64,000 bases of DNA from Pseudomonas kribbensis (lineage in GTDB: Bacteria; Pseudomonadota; Gammaproteobacteria; Pseudomonadales; Pseudomonadaceae). The notes beneath the pieces are model-generated. The model saw only the letters and a list, made by a program, of their open reading frames with translations, was not told where the DNA came from and searched no databases. Location of the stretch: contig NZ_CP029608.1 of NCBI RefSeq assembly GCF_003352185.1, positions 372,001 to 436,000 of the forward strand. The letters run 5' to 3'. The translations under genes and the position numbers were made by a program. This document shows positions 32,892-42,274 of the stretch, piece after piece. Position 1 is the stretch's first letter. Every line of letters starts with the position of its first letter.

Positions 32892-33149
32892 ATGGCCGCC
32901 AAGAAGAAACCGCCGATCCTGACCCTCACGCCCGAGCAGGAAAGCGACGCCAACCGCAAGATCCAGCGGTTCATGGAGGATCGTTTCGAACTGGACCTGG
33001 GTTCGTTCGAGGCGGCGGAAATTCTTGAGCTGTTTACCCGCGAAATTGCTCCGCACTATTACAACAGGGCGATTTTCGATGTGCAGACCCACCTCAAGGA
33101 GCGGTTTGAAAGCATCGAAAGCGACCTGTGGGCGCTCGAGAAAAACTGA
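32892..33149 (+). CDS. DUF2164 protein inside the his operon
   Basis: This 85-residue protein starts at ATG 32892 immediately after the hisH stop. The basic opening MAAKKKPPILTLTPEQE is followed by a helical domain with RFMEDRFELDLGSFEAAEILELFTREIAPHYYNRAIFDV, the recognisable DUF2164 pattern. Members are small, of unknown function, and widespread in proteobacteria. Its position between hisH and hisA (42-base gap) suggests co-expression with histidine biosynthesis; no role in the pathway is established. Confidence 0.88.
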   Translation: MAAKKKPPILTLTPEQESDANRKIQRFMEDRFELDLGSFEAAEILELFTREIAPHYYNRAIFDVQTHLKERFESIESDLWALEKN

Positions 33150-33191
33150 TTTCCGAGCCAAGCTGAACATTCAAATTTGAAGGTTTGCCAG

Positions 33192-33929
33192 ATGCTGATT
33201 ATTCCCGCTATCGATCTCAAAGACGGTGCCTGCGTACGTCTGCGCCAGGGCCGCATGGAAGATTCCACAGTGTTCTCCGATGACCCGGTGAGCATGGCTG
33301 CCAAGTGGGTGGAGGGCGGTTGCCGTCGTCTGCATCTGGTCGACCTGAACGGCGCTTTCGAAGGCCAGCCGGTCAACGGCGAAGTGGTGACCGCGATCGC
33401 CAAGCGCTACCCGACCCTGCCGATCCAGATCGGCGGCGGCATCCGTTCGCTGGAAACCATCGAACACTACGTCAAGGCTGGCGTGAGCTACGTGATCATC
33501 GGTACCAAGGCTGTTAAAGAGCCGGCGTTCGTTGCAGAAGCCTGCCGCGCATTCCCAGGCAAAATCATCGTCGGCCTCGACGCCAAAGACGGTTTTGTCG
33601 CCACCGACGGCTGGGCTGAAATCAGCCAGGTACAGGTCATCGACCTAGCCAAGCAGTTCGAAGCCGACGGCGTGTCCTCAATCGTTTATACCGACATCGC
33701 CAAAGACGGCATGATGCAGGGCTGCAACGTACCGTTCACCGCTGCGCTGGCTGCGGCCACCAGGATCCCGGTGATCGCATCCGGTGGCATTCACAACCTG
33801 GGTGACATCAAGTCGCTGCTCGACGCCAAGGCACCGGGCATCATCGGCGCAATCACTGGCCGGGCGATCTACGAAGGCACCCTCGATGTCGCCGAAGCGC
33901 AAGCTTTCTGCGACTCGTACCAAGGCTGA
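33192..33929 (+). CDS. hisA: Phosphoribosylformimino-AICAR isomerase
   Basis: HisA isomerises ProFAR to PRFAR. This 245-residue TIM barrel starts at ATG 33192, with a nearby AAGG; an upstream TTG is less likely. The catalytic Asp residues are in IPAIDLKDG (Asp about 8) and [16 protein letters not shown] (about 124-140). The phosphate-binding loops are GGGIRSLET (about 79-87) and [10 protein letters not shown]. It lies between DUF2164 and hisF, nine bases before hisF. Confidence 0.96.
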   Translation: MLIIPAIDLKDGACVRLRQGRMEDSTVFSDDPVSMAAKWVEGGCRRLHLVDLNGAFEGQPVNGEVVTAIAKRYPTLPIQIGGGIRSLETIEHYVKAGVSYVIIGTKAVKEPAFVAEACRAFPGKIIVGLDAKDGFVATDGWAEISQVQVIDLAKQFEADGVSSIVYTDIAKDGMMQGCNVPFTAALAAATRIPVIASGGIHNLGDIKSLLDAKAPGIIGAITGRAIYEGTLDVAEAQAFCDSYQG

Positions 33930-33938
33930 GGACTGACC

Positions 33939-34709
33939 ATGGCGCTGGCCAAACGCATCATCCCTTGCCTGGACGTGGACAACGGCCGGGTCGTCAAAGG
34001 TGTGAAGTTCGAGAACATCCGTGACGCCGGCGACCCGGTGGAAATCGCCCGTCGCTACGACGAGCAGGGTGCCGACGAGATTACCTTTCTCGACATCACC
34101 GCCAGCGTCGATGGCCGCGACACCACGCTGCATACCGTCGAGCGCATGGCCAGCCAGGTGTTCATCCCGCTGACCGTCGGCGGTGGCGTGCGTACCGTGC
34201 AGGACATCCGCAACCTGCTCAATGCCGGTGCGGACAAGGTGTCGATCAACACCGCTGCCGTGTTCAACCCGGAATTCGTCGGCGAAGCGGCGCAGCATTT
34301 CGGTTCGCAATGCATCGTCGTCGCCATCGATGCGAAGAAGGTTTCGGGCCCGGGCGAAACCCCGCGCTGGGAAATCTTCACCCACGGCGGCCGCAAGCCG
34401 ACCGGTCTCGATGCGGTCGAGTGGGCAAAGAAAATGGAAGGCCTGGGTGCCGGTGAAATCCTCCTGACCAGCATGGATCAGGACGGTATGAAAAACGGTT
34501 TCGACCTCGGCGTGACCCGCGCCATCAGTGATGCGCTGGGCATTCCGGTGATCGCGTCCGGCGGCGTCGGCAACCTGCAGCACCTGGCTGACGGCATCCT
34601 TGAAGGTCATGCCAGTGCAGTGCTGGCGGCGAGTATTTTCCACTTCGGCGAATACACCGTTCAGGAAGCCAAGGCCTACATGGCTAAACGCGGGATCGTA
34701 ATGCGTTAA
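33939..34709 (+). CDS. hisF: Imidazole glycerol phosphate synthase, cyclase subunit
   Basis: HisF closes the imidazole ring using ammonia from HisH. This 256-residue TIM barrel has catalytic Asp 11 ([16 protein letters not shown]) and the second catalytic Asp in [15 protein letters not shown] (about residues 176-190). Phosphate loops GGGVRTVQD and [11 protein letters not shown] are intact. It is the last his gene of the operon; a palindrome CATGGCGT/ACGCCATG (34731-34765) follows and may end the transcript. Confidence 0.96.
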   Translation: MALAKRIIPCLDVDNGRVVKGVKFENIRDAGDPVEIARRYDEQGADEITFLDITASVDGRDTTLHTVERMASQVFIPLTVGGGVRTVQDIRNLLNAGADKVSINTAAVFNPEFVGEAAQHFGSQCIVVAIDAKKVSGPGETPRWEIFTHGGRKPTGLDAVEWAKKMEGLGAGEILLTSMDQDGMKNGFDLGVTRAISDALGIPVIASGGVGNLQHLADGILEGHASAVLAASIFHFGEYTVQEAKAYMAKRGIVMR

Positions 34710-34782
34710 ACCATACAGGCCAGTGGACAGCATGGCGTACCCGAGGCACTCTTGGGCACGCCATGGATTTCGGTAGCCCGAC

Positions 34783-35538
34783 ATGATCAAACGCCTGCTT
34801 CTCGCCCTCGCCAGTGCCTCCGTGTTGTTGATCAACACTGGCCACGCCGCAGAAAATCCCGACACCGATCTGGTGCTCCTCACCGAAAACTTCCCGCCGT
34901 ACAACATGGCGAAGAACGGCAAGAATTTCGCCCAGGACGAAAACATCAATGGCATTGCCACGGACATCGTGCGCGAGATGTTCAAACGTGCCGGCATCAC
35001 CTACAGCCTGACCCTGCGCTTCCCCTGGGAGCGGGTCTACAAGCTGGCGCTGGAGAACCCCGGATACGGTGCGTTCGTCATGGCGCGTCTGCCGGATCGT
35101 GAGACGCTGTTCAAATGGGTCGGCCCGATCGGCCCGGATGACTGGGTCATGCTGGCCAAGGCCGACAGCAAGATCACCCTCGAAAGCCTCAATGACGCAC
35201 GCAAATACAAGATCGGCGCCTACAAGGGCGATGCGATCGCCGAGACCCTGGCCAAGCAGGGCCTGAAGCCGGTGGTGGTATTACGCGATCAGGACAACGC
35301 GAAAAAGCTTGTCAGCGGCCAGATCGATCTGTGGGCCACCGGCGATCCTGCCGGGCGTTATCTGGCGCGGCAGGATGGCGTGACCGGGCTGAAAACCGTG
35401 CTGCGCTTCAACAGCGCCGAACTGTATCTGGCGCTGAACAAGGACGTGCCGGATGCAACCGTTGCCAGGTTGCAGGCTGCGCTGGATCAAATGCGCAAGG
35501 ACGGCGTGGTCGACGAGATCATGGGGCGGTATCTGTAA
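34783..35538 (+). CDS. Family-3 solute-binding protein, orphan
   Basis: This 251-residue protein has a signal peptide (cleavage likely after HAA, residue 23) and a bilobal family-3 binding fold: VLLTENFPPYNMAKNGK, then INGIATDIVREMFKRAGITYSL, FPWERVYKLALENPGYGAFVMAR and WATGDPAGRYLA. It probably binds a small amine or amino acid in the periplasm. No permease or ATPase gene is adjacent, so it is either an orphan partner of a distant transporter or a sensor input. It follows hisF by 73 bases and overlaps the convergent Vps62-like gene by 20 bases. Confidence 0.8.
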   Translation: MIKRLLLALASASVLLINTGHAAENPDTDLVLLTENFPPYNMAKNGKNFAQDENINGIATDIVREMFKRAGITYSLTLRFPWERVYKLALENPGYGAFVMARLPDRETLFKWVGPIGPDDWVMLAKADSKITLESLNDARKYKIGAYKGDAIAETLAKQGLKPVVVLRDQDNAKKLVSGQIDLWATGDPAGRYLARQDGVTGLKTVLRFNSAELYLALNKDVPDATVARLQAALDQMRKDGVVDEIMGRYL

Positions 35539-36919
35539 GCACCGCTGACTCGGCCGGCGGCTGCGAGTCGACCAGAGGTTCCACTGTCGGCTGCTTTGCA
35601 GGTTCATTCATCGGTTCAATCGGCAGCCGTTGTTCTGGCTCGGTCTTCGGCTCCTGCGCGGGTTCCGGCTCGGACGGGTAGTCAACCAGATGCAGGCTAT
35701 CCATGTCGGTATAACTGAGATGACCTTCCACGGGTGAGCCATCTTCGCGCAGCAGTCGGTAGTCGCTCTGCACCAGATACACGGCGGCAAACCTTTTTTG
35801 CGCAACCAGCGCGATCACCTCTGCCTCCGAGGCGTTTGCCCACTCATAAGGGGCCGATTCCGTGTTGCAGAAACTGTCGCCCAGTCTGGCCGAGCAGACG
35901 ATGACCGGTTGAGTCGTATTCATTGGCGACGGCCACTGGTTGCCGATATCGATACCGGTGTTGCGGGTGAAGGCACGCATCATCTCGAATGACTGGGCTC
36001 GGCCGGCCCTCCACCTGAATGCCTGGTGCACATCTGTGCTGTTCTTGCCCTGGCCGACGAGCAAGTAGCGGTCGGTTCTTTCCATGCGATAGAACGGTGA
36101 ATGACGCAGCTGTACAAGACTGGTCATCACCGGATCGCTGACTGCGAACCACGGTAGCCGGACGACTTGCGTGACTTTGGAGGGGGGGAGTGCGGCGGCG
36201 GCATCAAGTCCGGTGAGTACCGGGGCGGGCGGTGGTGTGTCGACCTGAAGCGGAATCGGCATCCGCAAGGCATAGGCCGTCATGGGGGCTTCGGGTTTGC
36301 TGTAGCCCCTGACGCCGATGAAGGTGCCAGGGGCAAAGAATATCTCCCCGGCGGGTGCGGTCGGAGGCTTGATACTCCAGGTGCTGAAGTCCCGGTCGGC
36401 TCCGCTGCCCTTGTCGCTCCAGACCAGGGCGTTGGCGCTTGAGGCGACAACCAGATCGGCCCGTACGCAGCGAACGGCATTGAAGGAAGGCTTGCTGCTT
36501 TCGTTGGAACAGACCATTCCGAGTGCGACATAACCTTCGGGCGGGATGGGTCGCCAGACGGAGCAGTCACCGTTGGCGCGCGAACCTGAATCACTCCATA
36601 CCCATTGGTAATCATCAGGCCTGCTCAGTGCCGGCCCCTTGCCGGTTCCGGCATTTTGCGGATCCCCCTCGCGCACGACTGCCATCACCGTTTTGTCGTT
36701 GATATTGTCCCGGCCGGAGACGACGAGATCACCCAGCGGAAAATAGCCGGGCAGCAGGTCGGGAGCCGGTGTCGGGCGCCAGAAGCTGCCGGGTTTTGAG
36801 TTCGAGCCGGTGTTGTCCCAGATCCGGTGAAACTCGGTGGTGAAATTGATCAGCAGGTTTTCAACCGCAATGGGTTCCATCTGCCGAACAGATGAGTTGA
36901 GAGAGGTTTGGGTGTTCAT
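35519..36919 (-). CDS. Vps62-like protein of unknown function (466 residues)
   Basis: The start is ATG 36919; the open frame further upstream to 37105 has no start support. The protein contains repeated segments of the Vps62/DUF946 type. One is FHRIWDNTGSNSKPGSFWRPTPAPDL with GYFPLGDLVVSGRDNIND (about residues 30-80). The second is WVWSDSGSRANGDCSVWRPIPPEGYVALGMV (about 105-135), and a third is LVWSDKGSGADRDFSTWSIKPPTAPAGEIFFAPGTFIG. The C-terminal 55 residues are Pro/Glu-rich and repetitive. No signal peptide is visible. Vps62 domains are known mainly in fungi and plants and sporadically in bacteria, near secreted toxins and lectin-like proteins; the function is unknown. Confidence 0.75.
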   Translation of the reverse strand: MNTQTSLNSSVRQMEPIAVENLLINFTTEFHRIWDNTGSNSKPGSFWRPTPAPDLLPGYFPLGDLVVSGRDNINDKTVMAVVREGDPQNAGTGKGPALSRPDDYQWVWSDSGSRANGDCSVWRPIPPEGYVALGMVCSNESSKPSFNAVRCVRADLVVASSANALVWSDKGSGADRDFSTWSIKPPTAPAGEIFFAPGTFIGVRGYSKPEAPMTAYALRMPIPLQVDTPPPAPVLTGLDAAAALPPSKVTQVVRLPWFAVSDPVMTSLVQLRHSPFYRMERTDRYLLVGQGKNSTDVHQAFRWRAGRAQSFEMMRAFTRNTGIDIGNQWPSPMNTTQPVIVCSARLGDSFCNTESAPYEWANASEAEVIALVAQKRFAAVYLVQSDYRLLREDGSPVEGHLSYTDMDSLHLVDYPSEPEPAQEPKTEPEQRLPIEPMNEPAKQPTVEPLVDSQPPAESAVLTDTAP

Positions 36920-37023
36920 GATTGATCCCGAATAAAGCGGCCTGAAGTCGCCGCGACGGGTCTCAATATCCGGGTGTGGAGGGGGCTGGCTGCGGTATCT
37001 ATCTATTGCTTCGTGACAGCTTG

Positions 37024-37806
37024 TTACCGATAGACACCGTCTTTGCCATGGGCCGCCGTGGCGCGATTGCTGCGCACACTGATCATCTGCCTGATGTCGA
37101 TCCACTCGATGCCTTGAACCTTCAGCTTCGGCAACTCCCGCTCCAGCACCGCCAGCGTCTGTGGATAAGGATGGCCAATCATCACCGCCGAACCCTGTTT
37201 GCGCGCCAGACTGATTGCTGTCTGCAACTGGGTGTAGATTGCCGCTTCGGTGCGCTCGTCATCGAGAAACACGTCCCGCGAAACGCTCGCCAGATCGATT
37301 TTCTGCGCCTGTTGCGCGGCGACGGTCTGGGCGCTGGTGCGGCTGTCGACGAAGAACTTGTGACGGCGCTGCAACTCACCCATCAGCCATGCCATCGCCA
37401 CCGGTTGTGCGGTCATGCGACTGCCCATGTGGTTGTTGATGCCGGCGGTGTACGGGACCATTTTGAACGCGGCGTCGAGACGCCTCTCAAGCTCTTCGAT
37501 GGGCAGTTCAGGGTGCCAGGCGAACGGGCCGGTGGCCGGGTCCATCGGCATGTGCAGGATCACGATCTTGCCGGCGCGATGGGCTTCGCGGGCGAATTCG
37601 GTGGCGTGCGGGGTGTCGGGCATGATTGCCGTGGTCACGGGCCCGGGCAGGGCCAGCACGCGACGATCCCGAGGCAGGTTCTGCCCCAGGTCGTCGATGA
37701 TCAGTGTCAGGTAGGCTTTTTGCGGTGTCGGTCTGGCAGGTTCTGCGTGAACAGCACCCGCCAGACAGCACAGCAGGACAAAGACGAAACGCAAAGACAT
37801 CCTCAA
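37024..37806 (-). CDS. Divergent polysaccharide deacetylase (YibQ family)
   Basis: This 260-residue secreted protein has an N-terminal signal peptide (RFVFVLLCCLAGAVHA, cleavage after residue 21) and then the YibQ-type barrel: LTLIIDDLGQNLPRDRRVLALPGPVTTAIMPDTP, then GKIVILHMPMDP and NNHMGSRMT, in which the metal-binding Asp/His pattern of the NodB fold is partly kept. It probably acts on a cell-wall or outer-membrane glycan. It overlaps ctpA by four bases (ATGA), giving envC-ctpA-yibQ, the usual arrangement next to gpmI in gammaproteobacteria. Confidence 0.87.
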   Translation of the reverse strand: MRMSLRFVFVLLCCLAGAVHAEPARPTPQKAYLTLIIDDLGQNLPRDRRVLALPGPVTTAIMPDTPHATEFAREAHRAGKIVILHMPMDPATGPFAWHPELPIEELERRLDAAFKMVPYTAGINNHMGSRMTAQPVAMAWLMGELQRRHKFFVDSRTSAQTVAAQQAQKIDLASVSRDVFLDDERTEAAIYTQLQTAISLARKQGSAVMIGHPYPQTLAVLERELPKLKVQGIEWIDIRQMISVRSNRATAAHGKDGVYR

Positions 37807-39122
37807 CGGCCGGACGTGATGCTCAGGCCTTTGAGCAGGCTCAGGGCCTGGGCCAGCTGGTAATCGTCATCCTGCGGCATGGCTTTCGGCTTGCCGCCGG
37901 AGCCGGTCGGTTTGTCCGCGCCGCCGTTGCCGTTGCCCAGGTGACCCTGCAGGTCGGCTTCCTTGAAGTAGTCGCCGTCCGCCTCGTTGGTGATCTTGGC
38001 CTTGCGCACTTCGATGTCCGGGACGATGCCCTGGGCCTGGATCGAGCGGCCATTCGGCGTGAAGTACAGCGCGGTGGTGATCTTCAGCGCACGGTCGTTG
38101 TTCAGCGGCAGCACGGTCTGCACCGAGCCCTTGCCGAAACTGGTGGTGCCCATGACCACGGCGCGTTTCTGGTCTTGCAGGGCGCCGGCGACGATTTCTG
38201 AGGCCGAGGCACTGCCACCGTTGATCAGCACAACCATTGGCACCGCTTCGCTTTCGTCCTTGCCGGTGGCGGAGAAGCGCAGCTCGGAGTTGGCGATCCG
38301 GCCCTTGGTGTAGACGATCAGGCCTTTGGTGATGAAGTGGTCGACCACTTCCACCGCTGCCTGCAGCACACCGCCCGGGTTGTTGCGCAGGTCGAGGATG
38401 ATGCCGTTTAGTTTCTTGCCGTTGTCCTTGCGCAGCTTGGCCAGGGCCTTGGAGACTTCTTCGCCGGTCTTGACCTGGAACTGGGTGATGCGGATCAGGC
38501 CATAACCCGACTCGAGCAGTTGCGCCTTGACGCTCTTCACCTGGATCACTGCGCGGGCCAGGGTCACGTCGAACGGCGTGCCACCATCGCGGACCAGGGT
38601 CAGGGTGATTTTCTGGCCGATCTTGCCGCGCATCTTGTCCACGGCTTCGGTCATGGTCTGGCCACGGGTCGGTGCGCCGTTGATCTTGACGATGAAGTCA
38701 CCGGCCTGGATACCGGCCTTGGATGCTGGCGTATCGTCGATTGGCGACACGACCTTGATGAAACCGTCTTCCGAGCCGACTTCGATGCCCAGGCCGCCGA
38801 ACTCACCGCTGGTACTTTCCTGCAGCTCGGTGAAATCTTCCGGGCCGAGGTAGGCCGAGTGCGGGTCGAGGTTGCTCAGCATGCCTTTGATGGCGTTTTC
38901 AAGCAGGGTCTTGTCGTCCACCGGCTCGACATAGGCGGCCTTGATCCGGTCCATGACCTCGGCAAAGGTGCGCAGCTCTTCCAGCGGCAGCGGGGCCTTG
39001 GAAGTCGCGGCGGTGCCTGCCGGAGCGACAGCCGGGGCCGGTTGAGCGGCGAACGCCAGAGGCGCGCCGATCACCAGGGCGATCGTCAGGGCCAGCGAGG
39101 TAAGGCGGGACAAATGCAGCAT
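37803..39122 (-). CDS. ctpA: C-terminal processing protease CtpA (S41 family)
   Basis: This 439-residue periplasmic serine protease has a signal peptide (to about residue 25, AFA), a PDZ domain (about 95-180: FGGLGIEVGSEDGFIKVVSPIDDTPA through GDFIVKINGAP), and the S41 core. The catalytic serine is in INGGSASASEIVAGAL (about 296-311), and the lysine about 25 residues later in TSFGKGSVQTVLP, forming the Ser/Lys dyad. C-terminal processing peptidases trim cell-wall hydrolases. A glycine-rich low-complexity stretch precedes the C-terminus. The gene lies between envC (31 bases upstream) and yibQ. Confidence 0.95.
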   Translation of the reverse strand: MLHLSRLTSLALTIALVIGAPLAFAAQPAPAVAPAGTAATSKAPLPLEELRTFAEVMDRIKAAYVEPVDDKTLLENAIKGMLSNLDPHSAYLGPEDFTELQESTSGEFGGLGIEVGSEDGFIKVVSPIDDTPASKAGIQAGDFIVKINGAPTRGQTMTEAVDKMRGKIGQKITLTLVRDGGTPFDVTLARAVIQVKSVKAQLLESGYGLIRITQFQVKTGEEVSKALAKLRKDNGKKLNGIILDLRNNPGGVLQAAVEVVDHFITKGLIVYTKGRIANSELRFSATGKDESEAVPMVVLINGGSASASEIVAGALQDQKRAVVMGTTSFGKGSVQTVLPLNNDRALKITTALYFTPNGRSIQAQGIVPDIEVRKAKITNEADGDYFKEADLQGHLGNGNGGADKPTGSGGKPKAMPQDDDYQLAQALSLLKGLSITSGR

Positions 39123-39153
39123 GTCGAACGAACTCCTGAATTAGGCGACGCGC

Positions 39154-40458
39154 TTATCCTTGCGCGTGACACCATTGCGCCGGATCACTCGGGTGACCCT
39201 GCTGACGAATTGCGAAATACAGCGCTGGTGTGTCCTGCCCGCCACTGTTACCGACAGTGGAGATGGACTCACCGGCTTTTACCACGTCACCAGCCGACTT
39301 CAGCAGCGTCTGGTTATGACCGTAAAGGCTCAGAAAACCGTTGCCGTGATCGAGGATCACCAGCAGCCCGGCACCGCGCAACCAGTCGGCAAACACCACG
39401 CGCCCGCCGTGTACGGCATGCACCTGGCTGCCGGCGGCGGCGCTGATCATCACGCCGTCCCACTTGGTGCGGGCATCGTCGCCACGGGTTTCACCGAAGC
39501 GTGCCAGCAGTCGACCATCAACCGGCCATGGAAGTTTTCCCCGAGTGGCAGCAAAAGGGCCGCCAAACGTCTCGCCGCTGCTGGAAACCAGCGCGCCAGG
39601 GGTTGGTCTGGCTTTTGGGCGTGGGGCGTCGCTGGTGTCCGAGTCCGCATCGGCGCGGGCCTGGGCCTCACGTAAACGCTTTTTTTCGGCTTCCTGCTGG
39701 GCGATCAGCGCTTTCTGCCGCGCTTCTTCTGCCTCACGGGCCTGGCGGGCCAGGGTTTCTTCAATGGTTTTAAGGACTTTAGACAGGTCTGCCTGATCCT
39801 GCTCGCGGGCGGCCAGTTTCTGGTCGCGGGCTTTCACGTCGTCATTGAGCTTGGCCAGTACTTGCTGGCGCTCCTTGCGAACCTTGTCGAGGGCGTCACG
39901 CTGGGTGTCGAGGTCGCTTTTCTGCACCAGCAACTGGGCTTGCTGCGAGGAAATGTCCTTTTCGACATTGGCCAGCTGGCGCAGGGTCTCGTTGAAATTC
40001 TTCAGCTGCTCCAGGCGGGCCTGGCTCAGGTAGTCGTAATAGGTGAGGGTGCGGGCGAATTTCTCGGGATTCTGCTGGTTGAGCAGCAGCTTGAGGTATT
40101 CCTGCCGGCCGTTCTGATAGGCCGCGCGGGCCTGGATGGCGATCAGTCGCTGCTGTTCAGTGCGCGCGCTCTGGAGTTTTTTTTTCTCCGCATCGAGCCG
40201 CTGCAGCTCGGATTCGCTCTTTTTCAGCTCTTTTTGCAGGGCATCGACCTGCTTTTCGAGCTTGCCCATCTCGGTTTCGGTGCCCTTGAGCTCCTTTTGC
40301 ACCCCGGATTTTTCTTCCTGGAGCTTGCCCAGCAGCTTTTTCAGCTCGGCGATGTCCTGACGCGTGGCGTCCAACTGCTGTTGGGTTTGCGCACGCTCGT
40401 CAGCGAAGGCCGGTTGGAGCAGGCATGTCAGAGCGAGGGCGATCAGGACGCGAAGCAT
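39154..40458 (-). CDS. envC: EnvC-type murein hydrolase activator
   Basis: This protein (434 residues from ATG 40458; GTG 40473 is an alternative) has a signal peptide, MLRVLIALALTCLLQPAFA. A long coiled coil (about residues 20-270, many Gln, Lys and Glu: QQQLDATRQDIAELKKLLGK onward) is followed by a LytM domain (about 310-430). In the LytM domain the zinc ligands of active M23 peptidases are missing: KWDGVMI has no HxxxD pattern, and the C-terminal HxH is replaced by YFAIR. That is the hallmark of EnvC, which activates amidases (AmiA/AmiB) at the septum rather than cutting peptidoglycan. Confidence 0.92.
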   Translation of the reverse strand: MLRVLIALALTCLLQPAFADERAQTQQQLDATRQDIAELKKLLGKLQEEKSGVQKELKGTETEMGKLEKQVDALQKELKKSESELQRLDAEKKKLQSARTEQQRLIAIQARAAYQNGRQEYLKLLLNQQNPEKFARTLTYYDYLSQARLEQLKNFNETLRQLANVEKDISSQQAQLLVQKSDLDTQRDALDKVRKERQQVLAKLNDDVKARDQKLAAREQDQADLSKVLKTIEETLARQAREAEEARQKALIAQQEAEKKRLREAQARADADSDTSDAPRPKARPTPGALVSSSGETFGGPFAATRGKLPWPVDGRLLARFGETRGDDARTKWDGVMISAAAGSQVHAVHGGRVVFADWLRGAGLLVILDHGNGFLSLYGHNQTLLKSAGDVVKAGESISTVGNSGGQDTPALYFAIRQQGHPSDPAQWCHAQG

Positions 40459-40512
40459 AGGGGCGGGCGGCACCAGGGTAAGGGACGGCCTAGTATGCCC
40501 GCCCCACGCGGC

Positions 40513-40549
40513 AAAAAAAACGCCTCAAAGCCAACTGCTTTGAGGCGTT
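40513..40549 (-). terminator. Terminator of the gpmI transcript
   Basis: AACGCCTCAAAGC (40519-40531) and GCTTTGAGGCGTT (40537-40549) form a 13-base stem; on the minus strand eight T residues follow (complement of A at 40513-40520). Confidence 0.88.
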
Positions 40550-40594
40550 CGTCATAAAAAGCCGTTTCAGGCTGATTACAGGGCGTTTTTAATA

Positions 40595-42121
40595 TCAGAC
40601 CAGAATCGAAGTGCCAGTCATTTCCGCCGGTTTTTCCAGACCCAGCAGCTTGAGCATCGTCGGCGCCACGTCCGCCAGTACGCCGCCTTCACGGACCTTG
40701 AGGTCGCGTTTGCCGACATAGATGAACGGCACCGGCTCGGTAGTGTGCGCGGTGTGCGCCTGGCCGGTGGCTTCGTCAGCCATTTGCTCGACGTTACCGT
40801 GGTCGGCGGTGATCAGGGCTTCGCCGCCAACCTTTTCCAGGGCTTCGACGATGCGGCCTACGCAGGTGTCCAGGCATTCCACGGCTTTCACCGCTGCCTC
40901 GAACACGCCGCTGTGGCCGACCATGTCGCCGTTGGCGTAGTTGACCACGATCACGTCGTAGCGCTGATTCTCGATGGCCTCGACGATGCGGTCGGTGACT
41001 TCAGGCGCACTCATTTCCGGCTGCAGGTCGTAGGTGGCGACTTTCGGCGACGGGATCAGGATGCGTTCTTCGCCCGGGAACGGCTCTTCGCGGCCGCCGG
41101 AGAAGAAGAAGGTCACGTGGGCGTATTTTTCGGTTTCGGCGATGCGCAGCTGGGTCTTGCCGTTTTTCGCCAGGTAGTCGCCGAGCACGTTTTCCAGGCT
41201 GCCCGGCGCGAAGGCTGCGGGGGCCGGGATGCTGGCGGCGTACTGGGTCAGGCCGACGTACTGCACTTTTGGCTGGCGTGCACGCTCGAATTCCTTGAAG
41301 CCGTCTTCGACAAACACACGGCTCAGTTCGCGGGCACGGTCGGCGCGGAAGTTCATGAACACCACGGCGTCGCCGTCTTCGACCTTCACCGGTTCGCCAA
41401 TGCTGGTGGCCTTGACGAACTCGTCGCTTTCGCCACGGGCATAAGCGGCTTCCAGGCCTTCCTGGGCAGTGGCGGCGTTGAATTCGCCCTTGCCATCAAC
41501 GATCAGGTTGTAGGCCTGAGACACGCGATCCCAACGGTTGTCGCGGTCCATGGCGTAGTAGCGGCCGATGAGGCTGGCGATGCGGCCCTTGCCGAGGGCC
41601 TGGAAAGTTGCGTCGAGCAGTTCGATCGACGACGCGGCGCTTTTCGGCGGCGTGTCACGGCCATCGAGGAAGGCGTGCAAGTAGATTTTTTCGGCGCCAC
41701 GCTTGAAGGCCAGTTCGGCCATGGCGATCAGATGGTCCTGGTGGCTGTGAACGCCGCCGTCCGACAACAGGCCCATGAAATGCACGGCCTTGCCGGCGGC
41801 CACGGCTTTATCCACAGCGGCGCAGATGGTCGGGTTCTCGAAGAACTCACCGTCGCGGATCGCCTTGGTCACGCGCGTGAAGTCCTGATACACCACGCGG
41901 CCGGCGCCGAGGTTCATGTGACCGACTTCGGAGTTGCCCATCTGGCCGTCCGGCAGGCCGACGTCCATGCCGCTGCCCGAGATCAGGCCGTTCGGCACGG
42001 TGGCCCACAGGCGATCCAGCACAGGCTTTTTGGCCGCGAAGACGGCGTTGGATTCGGGGCTGTCGCTGTGACCGAAGCCGTCGAGAATCATCAGGACCAA
42101 AGGTTTAGGCGTGGTAGTCAT
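40595..42121 (-). CDS. gpmI: 2,3-bisphosphoglycerate-independent phosphoglycerate mutase
   Basis: This 508-residue manganese-dependent enzyme interconverts 3- and 2-phosphoglycerate. The phosphoserine motif is [18 protein letters not shown] (about residues 58-75). Metal ligands include Asp in [10 protein letters not shown] (about 10-19), and the C-terminal cluster [14 protein letters not shown] and [11 protein letters not shown] (about 400-450). The ATG at 42121 is favoured over the in-frame GTG at 42130. It is the only phosphoglycerate mutase seen here and is usually essential in Pseudomonas. A terminator follows. Confidence 0.96.
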   Translation of the reverse strand: MTTTPKPLVLMILDGFGHSDSPESNAVFAAKKPVLDRLWATVPNGLISGSGMDVGLPDGQMGNSEVGHMNLGAGRVVYQDFTRVTKAIRDGEFFENPTICAAVDKAVAAGKAVHFMGLLSDGGVHSHQDHLIAMAELAFKRGAEKIYLHAFLDGRDTPPKSAASSIELLDATFQALGKGRIASLIGRYYAMDRDNRWDRVSQAYNLIVDGKGEFNAATAQEGLEAAYARGESDEFVKATSIGEPVKVEDGDAVVFMNFRADRARELSRVFVEDGFKEFERARQPKVQYVGLTQYAASIPAPAAFAPGSLENVLGDYLAKNGKTQLRIAETEKYAHVTFFFSGGREEPFPGEERILIPSPKVATYDLQPEMSAPEVTDRIVEAIENQRYDVIVVNYANGDMVGHSGVFEAAVKAVECLDTCVGRIVEALEKVGGEALITADHGNVEQMADEATGQAHTAHTTEPVPFIYVGKRDLKVREGGVLADVAPTMLKLLGLEKPAEMTGTSILV

Positions 42122-42274
42122 GGAATCCACTCGTGGCTAATAAAGAAGAGGGCGATGGAAAAGGGAGTTGGAGTTTAAAGCGAAGTTCCTGCGGCGTCAC
42201 CGCCGGACGGGGTTTGGCCGACCATAGTGGCTGTGTATACTGGCCGACATTTTAACGCCCTGGAACCTCCTTCG

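Noticed and set aside
37161..41820. Further DnaA-box-like 9-mers near 37161 and 41810
   Set aside because: Both lie inside coding regions (the deacetylase and gpmI genes) as isolated copies; no cluster or origin-like structure is present.
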